A stretch of 64,000 nt of DNA. It comes from Rhynchopus sp. YZ270_cl-10 (taxonomy: Eukaryota; Euglenozoa; Diplonemea; Diplonemida; Diplonemidae). The translations under genes and the position numbers were made by a program. The stretch spans positions 806,001 through 870,000 of the forward strand of contig OZ037844.1 in NCBI GenBank assembly GCA_964035575.1, in the 5' to 3' direction. Shown piece by piece: positions 11,910 to 21,232 of the stretch. Numbering within the stretch: the stretch's first letter is position 1; every line of letters starts with the position of its first letter. The notes under the pieces were generated by a model. It worked only from the letters and a program-made list of their open reading frames with translations, did not search any database and was not told where the DNA came from.

Positions 11910-12506
11910 ATTCAAAAAAAAAAAAAAAATCATATTGAGATGAAACACAGCAACTCTTTTGAGAAAAAAGCTGCCTTGAAAAAAATGAGAAAAGTCGGTA
12001 AGATGAGCCTACGCCCCTCCGCCCTCTTTGTGCTCAGCCACCAAACAAAAACGCAAAAAAAAACAGACTAATACCAGATAAAGGACGAAACGAAATGTGT
12101 TAACCAAAAAAGAGAGAAGCTGAAAGTGCAAACGCATCACCGTTCATCGGGCGGACGCAGACACTGGAAAAAAAAAATACTCTCCTTCTTTCCCCCTACC
12201 CCTCCCCCTCCCCTCTCCTGCGACGCAATCATGGATTTTTTTTTTATTTTTTTAGGTCCGCTTTTTGGACCATCTATGATCGTCTCCGTGAGACACGCAA
12301 CAATCTGTGAGAGCTTCGTGAGAGCCTGTGAGCACCCTACCGAGAGTTAAATGAAAAAAAAAATCTCTCCACACCCCACAGTATGTCAACCTCTTGAAAC
12401 AAAAGTTTCACTTGTCGTTCCCTCACCCACCCTCCTTCGTTGATGCGTTGACGCCCTTCCACTACTTTCCGCTCACAAAAGCGAATAAAAACACCCCCAA
12501 AAAAAA
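11910..12506. other. Intergenic, downstream of the RING gene
   Basis: No gene. It holds a copy of the GGACGCAGACACTGG module at 12152-12165. At about 12250-12335 a block (GATCGTCTCCGTGAGACACG and onward) is related to 16715-16775 and 19263-19320, which lie just behind two ankyrin genes. Confidence 0.45.
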
Positions 12507-13298
12507 TCACGACGAACCTTCTGATGAGAGGCCCATTCTCTCTTGTTCTGAATCAAAAATTCTGTGGACCGCGTCGCCCGCCGTTTCATGCGACACTTGC
12601 TCTTCACTGAATGTATAAAACGAGTCTTCCAACGAAGACAGCTGCTTCCTACAGAGGGGGCACGTGGGCGACGGCTGCTCTGACCACGACATGATACATT
12701 GCGCACAGAAGGCATGCCCACAGGTTAGCACCAGGTCTACAGAGGACTCAATGCATACACAACAGGTTTTGTCGTGCTCATCGTGTACGCGAATTGGGGC
12801 CTCTTTTGCCTTGGCGTATGTCGCTCGGAGTAGTGCAAGAACCTCGTAGAACGCTGCACCACCGATCTGTTTGACCCCGTCACCACAGTGCACACCGATG
12901 CGGGTGTGTGCGAGGCGGCGCTCTGCGGTGCGACGCATTGAGAGGATGTGTTTTGCGGTGTGTGGTGGTGTTCGTCGAAAGGGGAAGGCAATACGACGCA
13001 CCTTGGGGTACGCTTCGACGAAGAAGACCAGAGGTTCGCCTCCCATGTCGGCAAGGCATCGTGCCAGCCTCGTAGCCTCAGACACATCCGCCTCTACCGC
13101 TGCCAGCGTGGCGTGGCATGGGGTGTGCCGTCCTACGCCCGCCCCCGACACCCACCGTACCACCTGTGACAGAATCCCAGCAGGACCCAAAAAGCTTCGC
13201 CCCGCAGCCTGTTCCGTACAATAAGGGAAATAGTCCAAAGAAGGCACGTCCTGCACAGACCCGCCCAAGTCTACAAAGTCGTTTGACGAATCTGCCAT
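12507..13298 (-). CDS. RING-finger E3 ubiquitin ligase, RNF141-like
   Basis: A 263-residue protein with one C3HC4 RING at about 179-218 (Cys179, Cys182, Cys193, His195, Cys198, Cys201, Cys213, Cys216), expected to recruit E2 enzymes for substrate ubiquitination. The RING and the ~45-residue tail after it, which contains SFYTFSEE and an amphipathic segment, resemble the C-terminal end of RNF141/ZNF230. The N-terminal 175 residues are not recognisable. I start at the ATG at 13298: the frame stays open upstream, but that part is low-complexity leader that runs into a transposon inserted 91 bp before this ATG. The insertion may have replaced or altered the promoter or 5' UTR. Confidence 0.75.
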   Translation of the reverse strand: MADSSNDFVDLGGSVQDVPSLDYFPYCTEQAAGRSFLGPAGILSQVVRWVSGAGVGRHTPCHATLAAVEADVSEATRLARCLADMGGEPLVFFVEAYPKVRRIAFPFRRTPPHTAKHILSMRRTAERRLAHTRIGVHCGDGVKQIGGAAFYEVLALLRATYAKAKEAPIRVHDEHDKTCCVCIESSVDLVLTCGHAFCAQCIMSWSEQPSPTCPLCRKQLSSLEDSFYTFSEEQVSHETAGDAVHRIFDSEQERMGLSSEGSS

Positions 13299-13388
13299 AG
13301 TGTGTGGGGAGGGGGAGGGGGAGGGTACTGAGATGCATGAGGGGGTGTGAGGGGGTGTGAGGGAGTGTGAGGGAGGGGGGGGTGCGGT

Positions 13389-15730
13389 CAGGGCACTAGC
13401 TAGGTGCTTTTTTGCGGTTTCCGCGGTAACCGCAAAACCCCGGTTTTGCGGTTTGGCAGTGTTTTTTCTAAGGGGGTTGGAGGGGGGCGGTTTACACCCC
13501 TGGGATTTTTTGGGGGGAAAACCGCCCCCCTCGAGGGGGGCGGGGGTTTGGATTTTTTTTTGGGATTTCTGGGGGTTTAAAGACCACCACAGGTGGTCAA
13601 AAGTGCCAAATTTTGGTTTTAACGGCCTCAAATCGTCGAAATTAGCCTAAAATAGGGGGTCAATACCCGTCGGTCAAAGCAACAACGTCAAAGCTTCGGT
13701 TGAAGTATGCTTGTGCGAGAGAAGCAATGAGTCTGCCTGTGGCAGTTGCTGTGATGGTGTTGGTGGCCAGCTTTCCTGTCGGGACAGTTGATGTCGAGCG
13801 AGCTTTTTCTGTGCTGAAGCTCATCATGACCCCACTGCGGAACCGACTCCGACAGGACACACTTGACATGTTGATCAGAATCAAGATGGAAGGTACGGAA
13901 CAGCCAGGAGACGACTTTCTTGAGAAGGTCATCGACAGGTTTGTGAAGATGCAGACATTGTGTACTCTTTTCTGTTCGTTTTAGTTTCACCCCCACCATT
14001 AAGTGCATGTTGCACGGTCCCATGTACAGTTCACCTAAAGACCCACAGCACCCCTCCCTGATGCCTTTTGATCAACATCCGCCCAAGAAAAAGCCCACAC
14101 TATTTGACTCATAAGCCCTGTGACTTGCAGGGAGACGCGCGCGAAGCGCGCAGGCGAGCGTTCTCACCAGGGAAAAAAAATTTTTTTTACGGCCCCCCTC
14201 GAAATGAAAAACCCAAATCCTAGAAAAAACACTGTTTGCAGGGTCCTCAAGGGGGTGCAAAAAAAAAATTTTTGCACCCAAAAAAAAAAAAAAAAAAATT
14301 CGGGGGGGTGCAAAAAATATTTTTGCACCCCCAAAAAAAAAAAAAGTTTTTTGGGGCGAAAAAAAATTTTTGAGGGGGGATTTCAGGCTTCAGCAGGGAT
14401 TCTCTGGCTTTTCGTCAGCACCACAACGGACACAGCCAAGCACCACTCGGTGGCTGTCACACTCACAATGTGTGAAAGTGGTGCCAGGGATGCTCCCTGC
14501 GATTGTCGCCACCTTTAGCAGTTCCAGGAAAGCAAGCGAAGTGATTATGTGGAAGTGTATTTCGTTATATGCATGGGTACTGAGTGTAATTTTCCGCTCG
14601 CTACGCTCGCGGAGGTACACCTTAAAATTTTTTCCCGCTCGCTTCGCTCGCGGAAAGACACCCCAATGTGAAAAAAAAACGGGCGCAGGAAAATTTTTTT
14701 GAGCCTCCCACGATTTCACAAAACCCATAGCGTCAGGCCCTGGTTTCCCCATTTTCCCGCGAATTTTCACACCTCTTCCAACTTTGTCAGGGAGGAGCGC
14801 GCGCGAAGCGCGCGCGACGACCGCTTGTGTGGGGAGAAAGCTCGGAATGGACTTTTCTGAAGGTTTTGTACAGAAAAATTTTTGCACCCCTAAAATTCCC
14901 AGAGGGGGGTGCAGGCTGAGGACCCTGACTGTTTGGCGAAAAAAAAAAAAAAAAAACGGAAAATCTCGGGGCAGAAAGAAAAAAAAAAATGTGGGGGGTT
15001 TTGGGCACTGTTGGGGCCCCCTCGCCCGACCCCCACATGACTGACATGATGGCACCTCAATTTTTTTCTGCTCGCTGCGCTCACGGAAGTACACCCCAAA
15101 AAAATTTCCGCTCGCTTCGCTCGCGGAGTTAACCCATATTTTTTTTTGCCTGCGGCGCCATTTTCCTTTTTTGCTTCGCAAAAAAAAAGGATTTGTTGAG
15201 TGACTCTGGTGTAAAACCGGCATCTTTACACCGCACCCTATTTTTTTTTGCCTGCGGCGCCATTTATTGTTTTACAATGTCTTCGGGAATCCCCTTGCAA
15301 TTTGGACAGTTGCATTTTGCAACCGAAAATGCAATCGATTCAGGTAGAGGGGTGGTCCACGATCGGGGGGATTAAGTCAGAGCATAGTGAGCCGTGCCAC
15401 CGCGGACATGGAGGAGTATGTGATAGAATGGTCGACAGCAAACAGGAGACTGGGGGAGTATGTGCAAACGTCGGAAGCTGTGCAGACCATGCGGCAACAC
15501 ATGCACACGCACAGAAGCATTCTGATACATGCAATGAAGTTGACAGGAGATTCGACCAGGGGTCAGTCGGGTTTAACCCCGTAAAAAATATCCTGTAAAT
15601 AACCCCTTCCCAAAATCTCCCCGTCCCTCATTCGTGTGTTTTCCCTTCTAGTTTGTCGCCGCGCGAAAATTTTTTTTGAAACCGCAAAACCGCAAAAAAA
15701 CGGGGGAAAAAAAGTCTAGCTAGTGCCCTG
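13389..15730. mobile_element. Non-autonomous hAT element hAT-1
   Basis: Terminal inverted repeats CAGGGCACTAGCTAG are perfect over 15 bp. An exact 8-bp duplication GGTGCGGT lies at 13381-13388 and 15731-15738. The TIR start CAGGG and the 8-bp duplication fit hAT. The only recognisable protein relic is a plus-strand hAT dimerisation segment near 13.7-14.0 kb. Much of the rest is poly-A/poly-T and GC hairpins of two kinds, CGCTCGCTTCGCTCGCGG and GCGCGCGAAGCGCGC, with CCTGCGGCGCC near 15,150 and 15,250. Confidence 0.85.
13700..13984 (+). pseudogene. hAT transposase dimerisation-domain fragment
   Basis: A 94-codon plus-strand frame contains VDVERAFSVLKLIMTPLRNR, which matches the hAT C-terminal dimerisation motif (E-R-x-F-S followed by a short segment and R-N-R-L). 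The BED finger and catalytic core are absent, so this is the last exon piece of a decayed transposase inside hAT-1. Its sequence is unlike the intact transposase at 7.6-9.8 kb, so it comes from a different hAT family. A second open stretch at 15387-15584 (plus) in the same element is not recognisable. Confidence 0.75.
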
Positions 15731-15743
15731 GGTGCGGTGAGGG

Positions 15744-16399
15744 CAGTGCTGACGCTAAGGAAAAAGCCGGTCATATATGACCAAAAAAAAAAAGGAAAAA
15801 AAAAGTCTGAAAATATGCCGGTCATATATGACCGGTCATATATGACCGGTGTTGGGTGGGTGGGCAGGGTGGGGTAGGGGATGGTCGGAAGTCCCCCCCA
15901 GTTGGCACCTCACACGAGCCTCTGAGTGACCAGAAATGGCCTCAGGAACAAAGTGACCCCGTCACAGCCAGAACGCGACTCAATTGGTCAAATGCCGAAG
16001 GAAAAGGAATCAGGCAGCGTGGCGAAATAATAAAAGTAGCGTACCGTGCGCCTGCGGCGCAAGCTTGCCAACGCACCCTTCCCTTTGACATAGTATATCA
16101 GTAAAAATGTGCAATTTTAAGCGCATTTTTTTGAAATGTTGCGTACCGTGGCTTCGCCACGAACCTTTGGGTGCCATGACCGCCGTTTCTTATTGTAAAC
16201 TGATCCCACGCGTGCCTGGTGCAAATATCAGTGAAGTGCCGAACTCTGCAGAGGAATTCGCACATTCCGCCGGAGGCCCCCAACTTGAGCTGGGTTGGGG
16301 ACCCGGGCGCGCGAAGCGCGCCCGGGCTCGGCCGAAAAAAAAAAAAGTCAAAAAAAATTTTTTTATATGACCGGCCAGCCGGCCTTAGCGTCAGCACTG
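15744..16399. mobile_element. Short non-autonomous hAT element hAT-2
   Basis: Terminal inverted repeats CAGTGCTGACGCTAAGG are perfect over 17 bp. An exact 8-bp duplication GGTGAGGG lies at 15736-15743 and 16400-16407. The 656-bp interior has no open gene. It carries tandem GGTCATATATGACC palindromes next to the left end, the CCTGCGGCGCA hairpin near 16,047 and a GCGCGCGAAGCGCGC hairpin near 16,308. Its middle is related, in reverse, to the middle of hAT-3. Its left duplication overlaps the right duplication of hAT-1 by three bases. Confidence 0.85.
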
Positions 16400-16423
16400 G
16401 GTGAGGGTAAAAAAAAAAAGAGT

Positions 16424-16802
16424 TGAAATACAAAACCCTCTCGTGAACAGTGTAGATTGGTATACAAATGAGACCGGCTGTACCGGGGGTGGATACCCAC
16501 TATGCAGTCCTACATCCATTTTGTGGTTTACATCTGAAAAAAAGGGGGGTGGAGGTTAATATGATGAATCGAGTGCGGCAACATGTCCAGCAGTAAAGCA
16601 GGCTAGTGGAGGTCATGTTCGCATAGAAAAAGAACGTTTTCGTCTGAAGGGCAGAAATAAGCGAGTGCACAAAGGGGGAGAGGGAATAAAAAGTCTAAGG
16701 CACTTTGGGCCATCTCTGATCATCTCCGTGAGACACACAACAGGCTGTGAGAGCTTGTGAGGTCCTGTTCGTGAATGATGGGTTTGCTGTTGGTGGGTCT
16801 GC
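16424..16802. repeat. Ankyrin 3'-flank module, copy 1 (with R1)
   Basis: This stretch and the first part of the gene to its right are nearly identical to 18972-19350, offset by about 2.55 kb. It begins with repeat R1 and ends with GATGGGTTTGCTGTTGGTGG, a single copy of the 15-bp unit that is amplified at 21.2-21.8 kb. It marks a tandem duplication of an ankyrin gene with its downstream flank. Confidence 0.85.
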
Positions 16803-18461
16803 TTACACCGTGCTCGAGAGCACCTGCACCACACTTGTACGTTGTTTGCGCCTCGCAGCGGACAACGCAGTCTCACCGGCCCTCGTCTTGTGGTTCACGT
16901 CCACCTCAGGCAAGCCCACAAGATAGCGCACAGTCTCGGTACGTCCGAAATATGCCGCAAGGAAAAGACACGTGCGCCCGTCGTTGTCTGTGACACACAG
17001 TCCCGCACCTGCTTCGACCAACATCGTCACAAGTTCTAGTTCCCCTACCTCACAAGCACAAGCATGGTGAAGAGGTGAACGTCCCTCCTCGTCCTTTGCT
17101 TCGATGTCTGCACCTGCATCAATCAGCACCTGCACCACACTTGAGTGCTTCTTGAACACAGCGGTGTGCAGTGCAGTCCATGTGTTGTCAGCTGACTGAT
17201 TCACATCCACCTCAGGCATGCACAGAAGAGCACGTGCAGTCTCGGTGTGTCCAAAACGAACTGCATGCATAAGACATGTGTCTCCGTCATTGTCTGTGAC
17301 ACACACTTCCGCACCTGCTTTGACTAACACCTTCACCACATCGAGTGCCCCTTCCTGGCTGGCCAAGAGCACAGGCGATTCTTCATTCACGCCTTTCACC
17401 TCGATGTCTGCACCTGCATCAATGAGCACCTTCACCACTTCGGGATGGTTTTCTTGAGCTGCAAAGTGCAACGCAGTGAAGTTGTCCTCTTCTGAGTGAT
17501 TCACATCCACCTCAGGCAAGCCAACAAGATAGCGCACAGTCTCGGTGTGTCCGAAATATGCCGCAAGGGTAAGACACGTGTCACCTTCGTTGTCTGCGAC
17601 ACACACTTCCGCACCTGCTTTGACCAACACCTTTAGAACACGGAGATTCCCAAACTCACTCGCCTGGAAGAGTGGGGAACGTCCGTTGTTGTGCTTTACC
17701 TCAATGTCAGCCCCTGCATCAATGAGTACCTCCGCCACTTCAGGATGGTTTTCTTGAGCTGCAATGTGCAACGCAGTGAGGCTGTCATCCCCTGAGTGAT
17801 TCACATCCACCTCAGGCACGGTTACAAGATAGCGCACAGTCTCGGTGTGTCCGAAAGATGCCGCAAGGGTAAGACATGTGCCTCCTTCAGTGTCTGTGAC
17901 ACATACTTGCGCACCTGCTTTGACCAACATCTTCACAATGGCGAAGTTTCCTAAAATACTCGCCCTGTGCAGAGGTGAACGTCCTTCCTTATCCTTTACC
18001 TCGATGTCTGCACCTGCATCAATGAGCACCTGACACACTGCAGGGTCCTCCCACATGGCTGGACACGGTCTATTACCTTTGCTACGTAACTCTAACCCAT
18101 GTGGGACAAACGCAACGTCGCTGCAGACTGACTTCCAATGCTGCAAGAGGACCTCCGTGCACGCAGTGTGGTCTGCGTGGATGCACTCACTCAGCAGCAT
18201 CCCGAAGCCCATCTGCGTTGTCTCAACATACGGAAGAAGCAGTGCGAGGCATTCATCGTGGTTCCCTCTGCATGCCTCGTGCACAGCATCGAAGGCAACC
18301 GTTTTGCTGTCTGTGTCTGGGCCGAGCTTCTCAAGTCCCGCCCGCACGGCAGTCGTGTCGCCGTTCCTGGCAGCCTCCACCAAGACCTCGTCTGCAGAAA
18401 GTGTGGTGCTGTTTGATGCCTTCTCGTCAGGTGTGCTGTCTGCATGTTGCTCCTTTGACAT
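16803..18461 (-). CDS. Ankyrin-repeat protein A1 (4 super-repeats)
   Basis: A 552-residue protein. Residues 1 to about 140 are the family's shared N-terminal domain, itself three degenerate ankyrin repeats (VLVEAARNGD, AVHEACRGNH, LLSECIHADH). The hypervariable insert after FVPHG reads LELRSKGNR. Four copies of the ~100-residue ankyrin trimer follow (VLIDAGADIE ... VKMLVKAGA ... GHTETVRYLV..PEVDVN). It ends in VQVLSSTV. Ankyrin arrays bind other proteins; the partner is unknown. Unlike its paralogs it lacks the basic APKRRK stretch, having ASNSTT instead, and so may differ in location. Its leader (AATATCAACATCTTCACAAA before the ATG) is type I. Confidence 0.85.
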   Translation of the reverse strand: MSKEQHADSTPDEKASNSTTLSADEVLVEAARNGDTTAVRAGLEKLGPDTDSKTVAFDAVHEACRGNHDECLALLLPYVETTQMGFGMLLSECIHADHTACTEVLLQHWKSVCSDVAFVPHGLELRSKGNRPCPAMWEDPAVCQVLIDAGADIEVKDKEGRSPLHRASILGNFAIVKMLVKAGAQVCVTDTEGGTCLTLAASFGHTETVRYLVTVPEVDVNHSGDDSLTALHIAAQENHPEVAEVLIDAGADIEVKHNNGRSPLFQASEFGNLRVLKVLVKAGAEVCVADNEGDTCLTLAAYFGHTETVRYLVGLPEVDVNHSEEDNFTALHFAAQENHPEVVKVLIDAGADIEVKGVNEESPVLLASQEGALDVVKVLVKAGAEVCVTDNDGDTCLMHAVRFGHTETARALLCMPEVDVNQSADNTWTALHTAVFKKHSSVVQVLIDAGADIEAKDEEGRSPLHHACACEVGELELVTMLVEAGAGLCVTDNDGRTCLFLAAYFGRTETVRYLVGLPEVDVNHKTRAGETALSAARRKQRTSVVQVLSSTV

Positions 18462-18971
18462 GGTTTGTGAAGATGTTGATATTCAATGTTGTGTCTTTTA
18501 TGATGTTTCTTTTTGTGGAGGTTGTGAGGTGAGTGGTGGGTAATACTTGGGTAATACCTGTTTTTCTGCCTTGGCGTGACTGTGTAGAAGTGCTCCAAAC
18601 ACTCCACTCTGGGTGCCAATTGAGGTGTATGGGGAGAGGGAGGGGGAGGAAAAGAGGAAAGGTTGCTTCTGTCTGTATCGACGTTTGTCTATGTTCTGTT
18701 TCTGGATATTGCTTTTTTTCTTGGCGAGGAGAGAAGGTGTTCCTCGATCAGACGGAGAAAAAGAAAGAGGAGTTGAAACGTACTCAAACAACTCGGTCGT
18801 ACTCATGCTGGGTTAGGGTGGGACGTTCGAGCGTTCCGTACCGGGACGCAGGCACTGACACTCCGTGGGTTATCGAACCCCGGAGTGTTGCGCTTGGGAG
18901 TGGTTTACAGGGAAGCTGTAAGCAGGTAATCAGTCATTACCCCACCCTGCCCGGGAAGGGGGGACAACATG
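18462..18971. other. Upstream region of A1 with a hairpin
   Basis: A type I leader adjoins the ATG, with the CTCACCTCACAACCTCC module behind it in the gene's direction. At about 18841-18895, GGGACGCAGGCACTG is followed by a strong hairpin (ACACTCC...GGAGTGT with an inner GGGTT/AACCC stem). The same lead-in with a different hairpin occurs at 45341-45400. No gene is seen. Confidence 0.5.
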
Positions 18972-19350
18972 ATTTAATACAAAAGCCCTCTCGTGAACAG
19001 TGTAGATTGGTACAAATGAGACCGGCTGTACCGGGGGTGGGTACCCACTATGCAGTCCTACATCCATTTTGTGGTTTACATCTGAAAAAAAGGGGGGTGG
19101 AGGTTAATATGATGAATCGAGTGCGGCAACATGTCCAGCAGTAAAGCAGGCTAGTGGAGGTCATGTTCGCATAGAAAAAGAACGTTTTCGTCTGAAGGGC
19201 AGAAATAAGCGAGTGCACAAAGGGGGAGAGGGAATAAAAAGTCTAAGGCACTTTGGGCCATCTCTGATCATCTCCGTGAGACACACAACAGGCTGTGAGA
19301 GCTTGTGAGGTCCTGTTCGTGAATGATGGGTTTGCTGTTGGTGGGTCTGC
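18972..19350. repeat. Ankyrin 3'-flank module, copy 2 (with R1)
   Basis: Nearly identical to 16424-16802, including R1 and the single 15-bp seed unit at the border with the gene. The near identity means the duplication is recent or is kept uniform by gene conversion. Confidence 0.85.
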
Positions 19351-20697
19351 TTACACCGTGCTCGAGAGCACCTGCACCACACTTGTACGTTGTTTGCGCC
19401 TCGCAGCGGACAACGCAGTCTCACCGGCCCTCGTCTTGTGGTTCACGTCTACCTCAGGCAAGCCCACAAGATAGCGCACAGTCTCGATGTGTCCGAAATA
19501 TGCCGCAAGGAAAAGACACGTGCGCCCGTCGTTGTCTGTGACACACAGTCCCGCACCTGCTTCGACCAACATCTTCACAAGTTCTAGTTCCCCTACCTCA
19601 CAAGCACAAGCATGGTGAATAGGTGAACGTCCCTTGTCTTCCTTTGCCTCGATGTCTGCACCTGCATCAATCAGCACCTGCACCACACTTGAGTGCTTCT
19701 CCAACACAGCGGTGTGCAGTGCAGTCCAGGCGTCGCCAGCTGACTGATTCACATCCACCTCAGGCATGCACAGAAGAGCACGTGCAGTCTCGGTGTGTCC
19801 AAAACGAACTGCATGCATAAGACATGTGTCTCCGTCATTGTCTGTGACACACACTTCCGCACCTGCTTTGACTAACACCTTCACCACATCGAGTGCCCCT
19901 TCCTGGCTGGCCAAGAGCACAGGCGATTCTTCATTCACGCCTTTCACCTCGATGTCTGCCCCTGCATCAATGAGCACCTTCACCACTTCAGGATGGTTTT
20001 CTTGAGCTGCAAAGTGCAACGCAGTGAAGTTGTCATCTTCTGAGTGATTCACATCCACCTCAGGCAAGCCAACAAGATAGCGCACAGTCTCGGTGTGTCC
20101 AAAATATGCCGCAAGGATAAGACACGTGTCTCCTTCGTTGTCTGTAGTACGCACACCCGCACCTGCTTCAATCAACATCTTCACAACTGCGAACTTGCCT
20201 GAAATACTTGCCATGTGCAGAGGTGAACGTCCCCTGTCGTCCTTTGTCTCGATGTCTGCCCCTGCATCAATGAGCACCTGACACACTGCAGGGTCCTCCC
20301 ACATGGCTGGACAGGGTCGGTCTGCTTCTTCCTCCTGCCCGTGTGGGACAAACGCAACGTTGCTGCAGACTGACTTCCAATGCTGCAAGAGGACCTCCGT
20401 GCACGCAGTGTGGTCTGCGTGGATGCACTCACTCAGCAGCATCCCGAAGCCCATCTGCGTTGTCTCAACATACGGAAGAAGCAGTGCGAGGCATTCATCG
20501 TGGTTCCCTCTGCATGCCTCGTGCACAGCATCAAAGGAAACCGTTTTGCTGTCTGTGTCTGGGCCGAGCTTCTCAAGTCCCGCCCGCACGGCAGTCGTGT
20601 CGCCGTTCCTGGCAGCCTCCACCAAGACCTCGTCTGCAGAAAGCTTTCTTCTCTTTGGTGCCTTCTCTGCAGTGCTGTCTGTGTGTCGCTTCGACAT
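19351..20697 (-). CDS. Ankyrin-repeat protein A2 (3 super-repeats)
   Basis: A 448-residue paralog of A1. I use the ATG at 20697 (MSKRHTDS) because it aligns with every paralog. An in-frame ATG 84 nt upstream would add leader-like sequence. The N-terminal domain carries the basic stretch EKAPKRRK, a candidate nuclear-localisation signal. The hypervariable insert is QEEEADR. Its last two super-repeats are almost identical to the last two of A1, and its array is one super-repeat shorter. Its leader (GACACAGAGACGACACACAA before the ATG) is type II, unlike A1, although the 3' halves match. The gene pair is therefore a mosaic. Confidence 0.85.
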   Translation of the reverse strand: MSKRHTDSTAEKAPKRRKLSADEVLVEAARNGDTTAVRAGLEKLGPDTDSKTVSFDAVHEACRGNHDECLALLLPYVETTQMGFGMLLSECIHADHTACTEVLLQHWKSVCSNVAFVPHGQEEEADRPCPAMWEDPAVCQVLIDAGADIETKDDRGRSPLHMASISGKFAVVKMLIEAGAGVRTTDNEGDTCLILAAYFGHTETVRYLVGLPEVDVNHSEDDNFTALHFAAQENHPEVVKVLIDAGADIEVKGVNEESPVLLASQEGALDVVKVLVKAGAEVCVTDNDGDTCLMHAVRFGHTETARALLCMPEVDVNQSAGDAWTALHTAVLEKHSSVVQVLIDAGADIEAKEDKGRSPIHHACACEVGELELVKMLVEAGAGLCVTDNDGRTCLFLAAYFGHIETVRYLVGLPEVDVNHKTRAGETALSAARRKQRTSVVQVLSSTV

Positions 20698-21139
20698 GGT
20701 TTGTGTGTCGTCTCTGTGTCTTTCTTTGGTGTTGAGGAGGGATGTCAAAAAGTTTTTGGAAAAATGAAGGATGGATACCACAGGTACTGTTGATTCTAAA
20801 AAACGGGGGGGGTAAAAATCGCGAATAGAAAAATGGCGAAAAGGTTGAAATGTTGGAACGCTTCATCACACTAAAATACAAAGGTTTGGGTTTTGAATGG
20901 GGTGGGTTCTTCTTCAGACGATGAAAAAACCTTCTTCTTTCTTCTTCTTTTTGCTCTTCCTATTTTATTTTTATTTTTTTGAAAAGTACAAAAACTTATC
21001 TCAAAATAGTTCAAGATCGAACAGAGAGAAAGAAGAAACCCGAAACCCTCTAAGACCAAATGGTCTAACCTGAAGTATTGATATAGCGTGGGGGAGAAGT
21101 GAGGAGGGCGAGAATCGTCTTCGTGAAGACTAAAATATT
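20698..21139. other. Intergenic between A2 and A3
   Basis: A type II leader lies next to A2, then AT-rich sequence. An open minus-strand frame crosses this stretch (ending near 20871), but after the ankyrin relic it becomes low-complexity Lys-rich text that I do not credit. Confidence 0.45.
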
Positions 21140-21232
21140 TCAGTGAAGTGGAGCCCCTGGTATTTGACTGATTCGCGTCCACCTCAGGCATGCACAGAAG
21201 AGTACGCACAGTCTCGGTGTGATTTGCTGTGG
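21140..21232 (-). pseudogene. Ankyrin relic beyond the minisatellite
   Basis: Immediately past the repeat array the minus strand reads HTETVRTLLCMPEVDANQSN in the frame one step from that used by A3. This matches the distal ankyrin module of the paralogs at 58-61 kb (HTETVRTLLCMPEVDMNQSN). It is out of frame with A3, whose own frame here gives a short tail and stop at 21184. The minisatellite therefore sits between two pieces of ankyrin coding sequence. Confidence 0.75.

Noticed and set aside
13299-13631. N-terminal extension of the RING protein
   Set aside because: The extra open frame is low-complexity leader plus the end of the hAT-1 transposon.
18841-18900. Possible tRNA or pol III B box (GGTTCGATAAC on the minus strand)
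   Set aside because: No cloverleaf, no A box at the right distance, and the stem differs in the related site at 45.3 kb.
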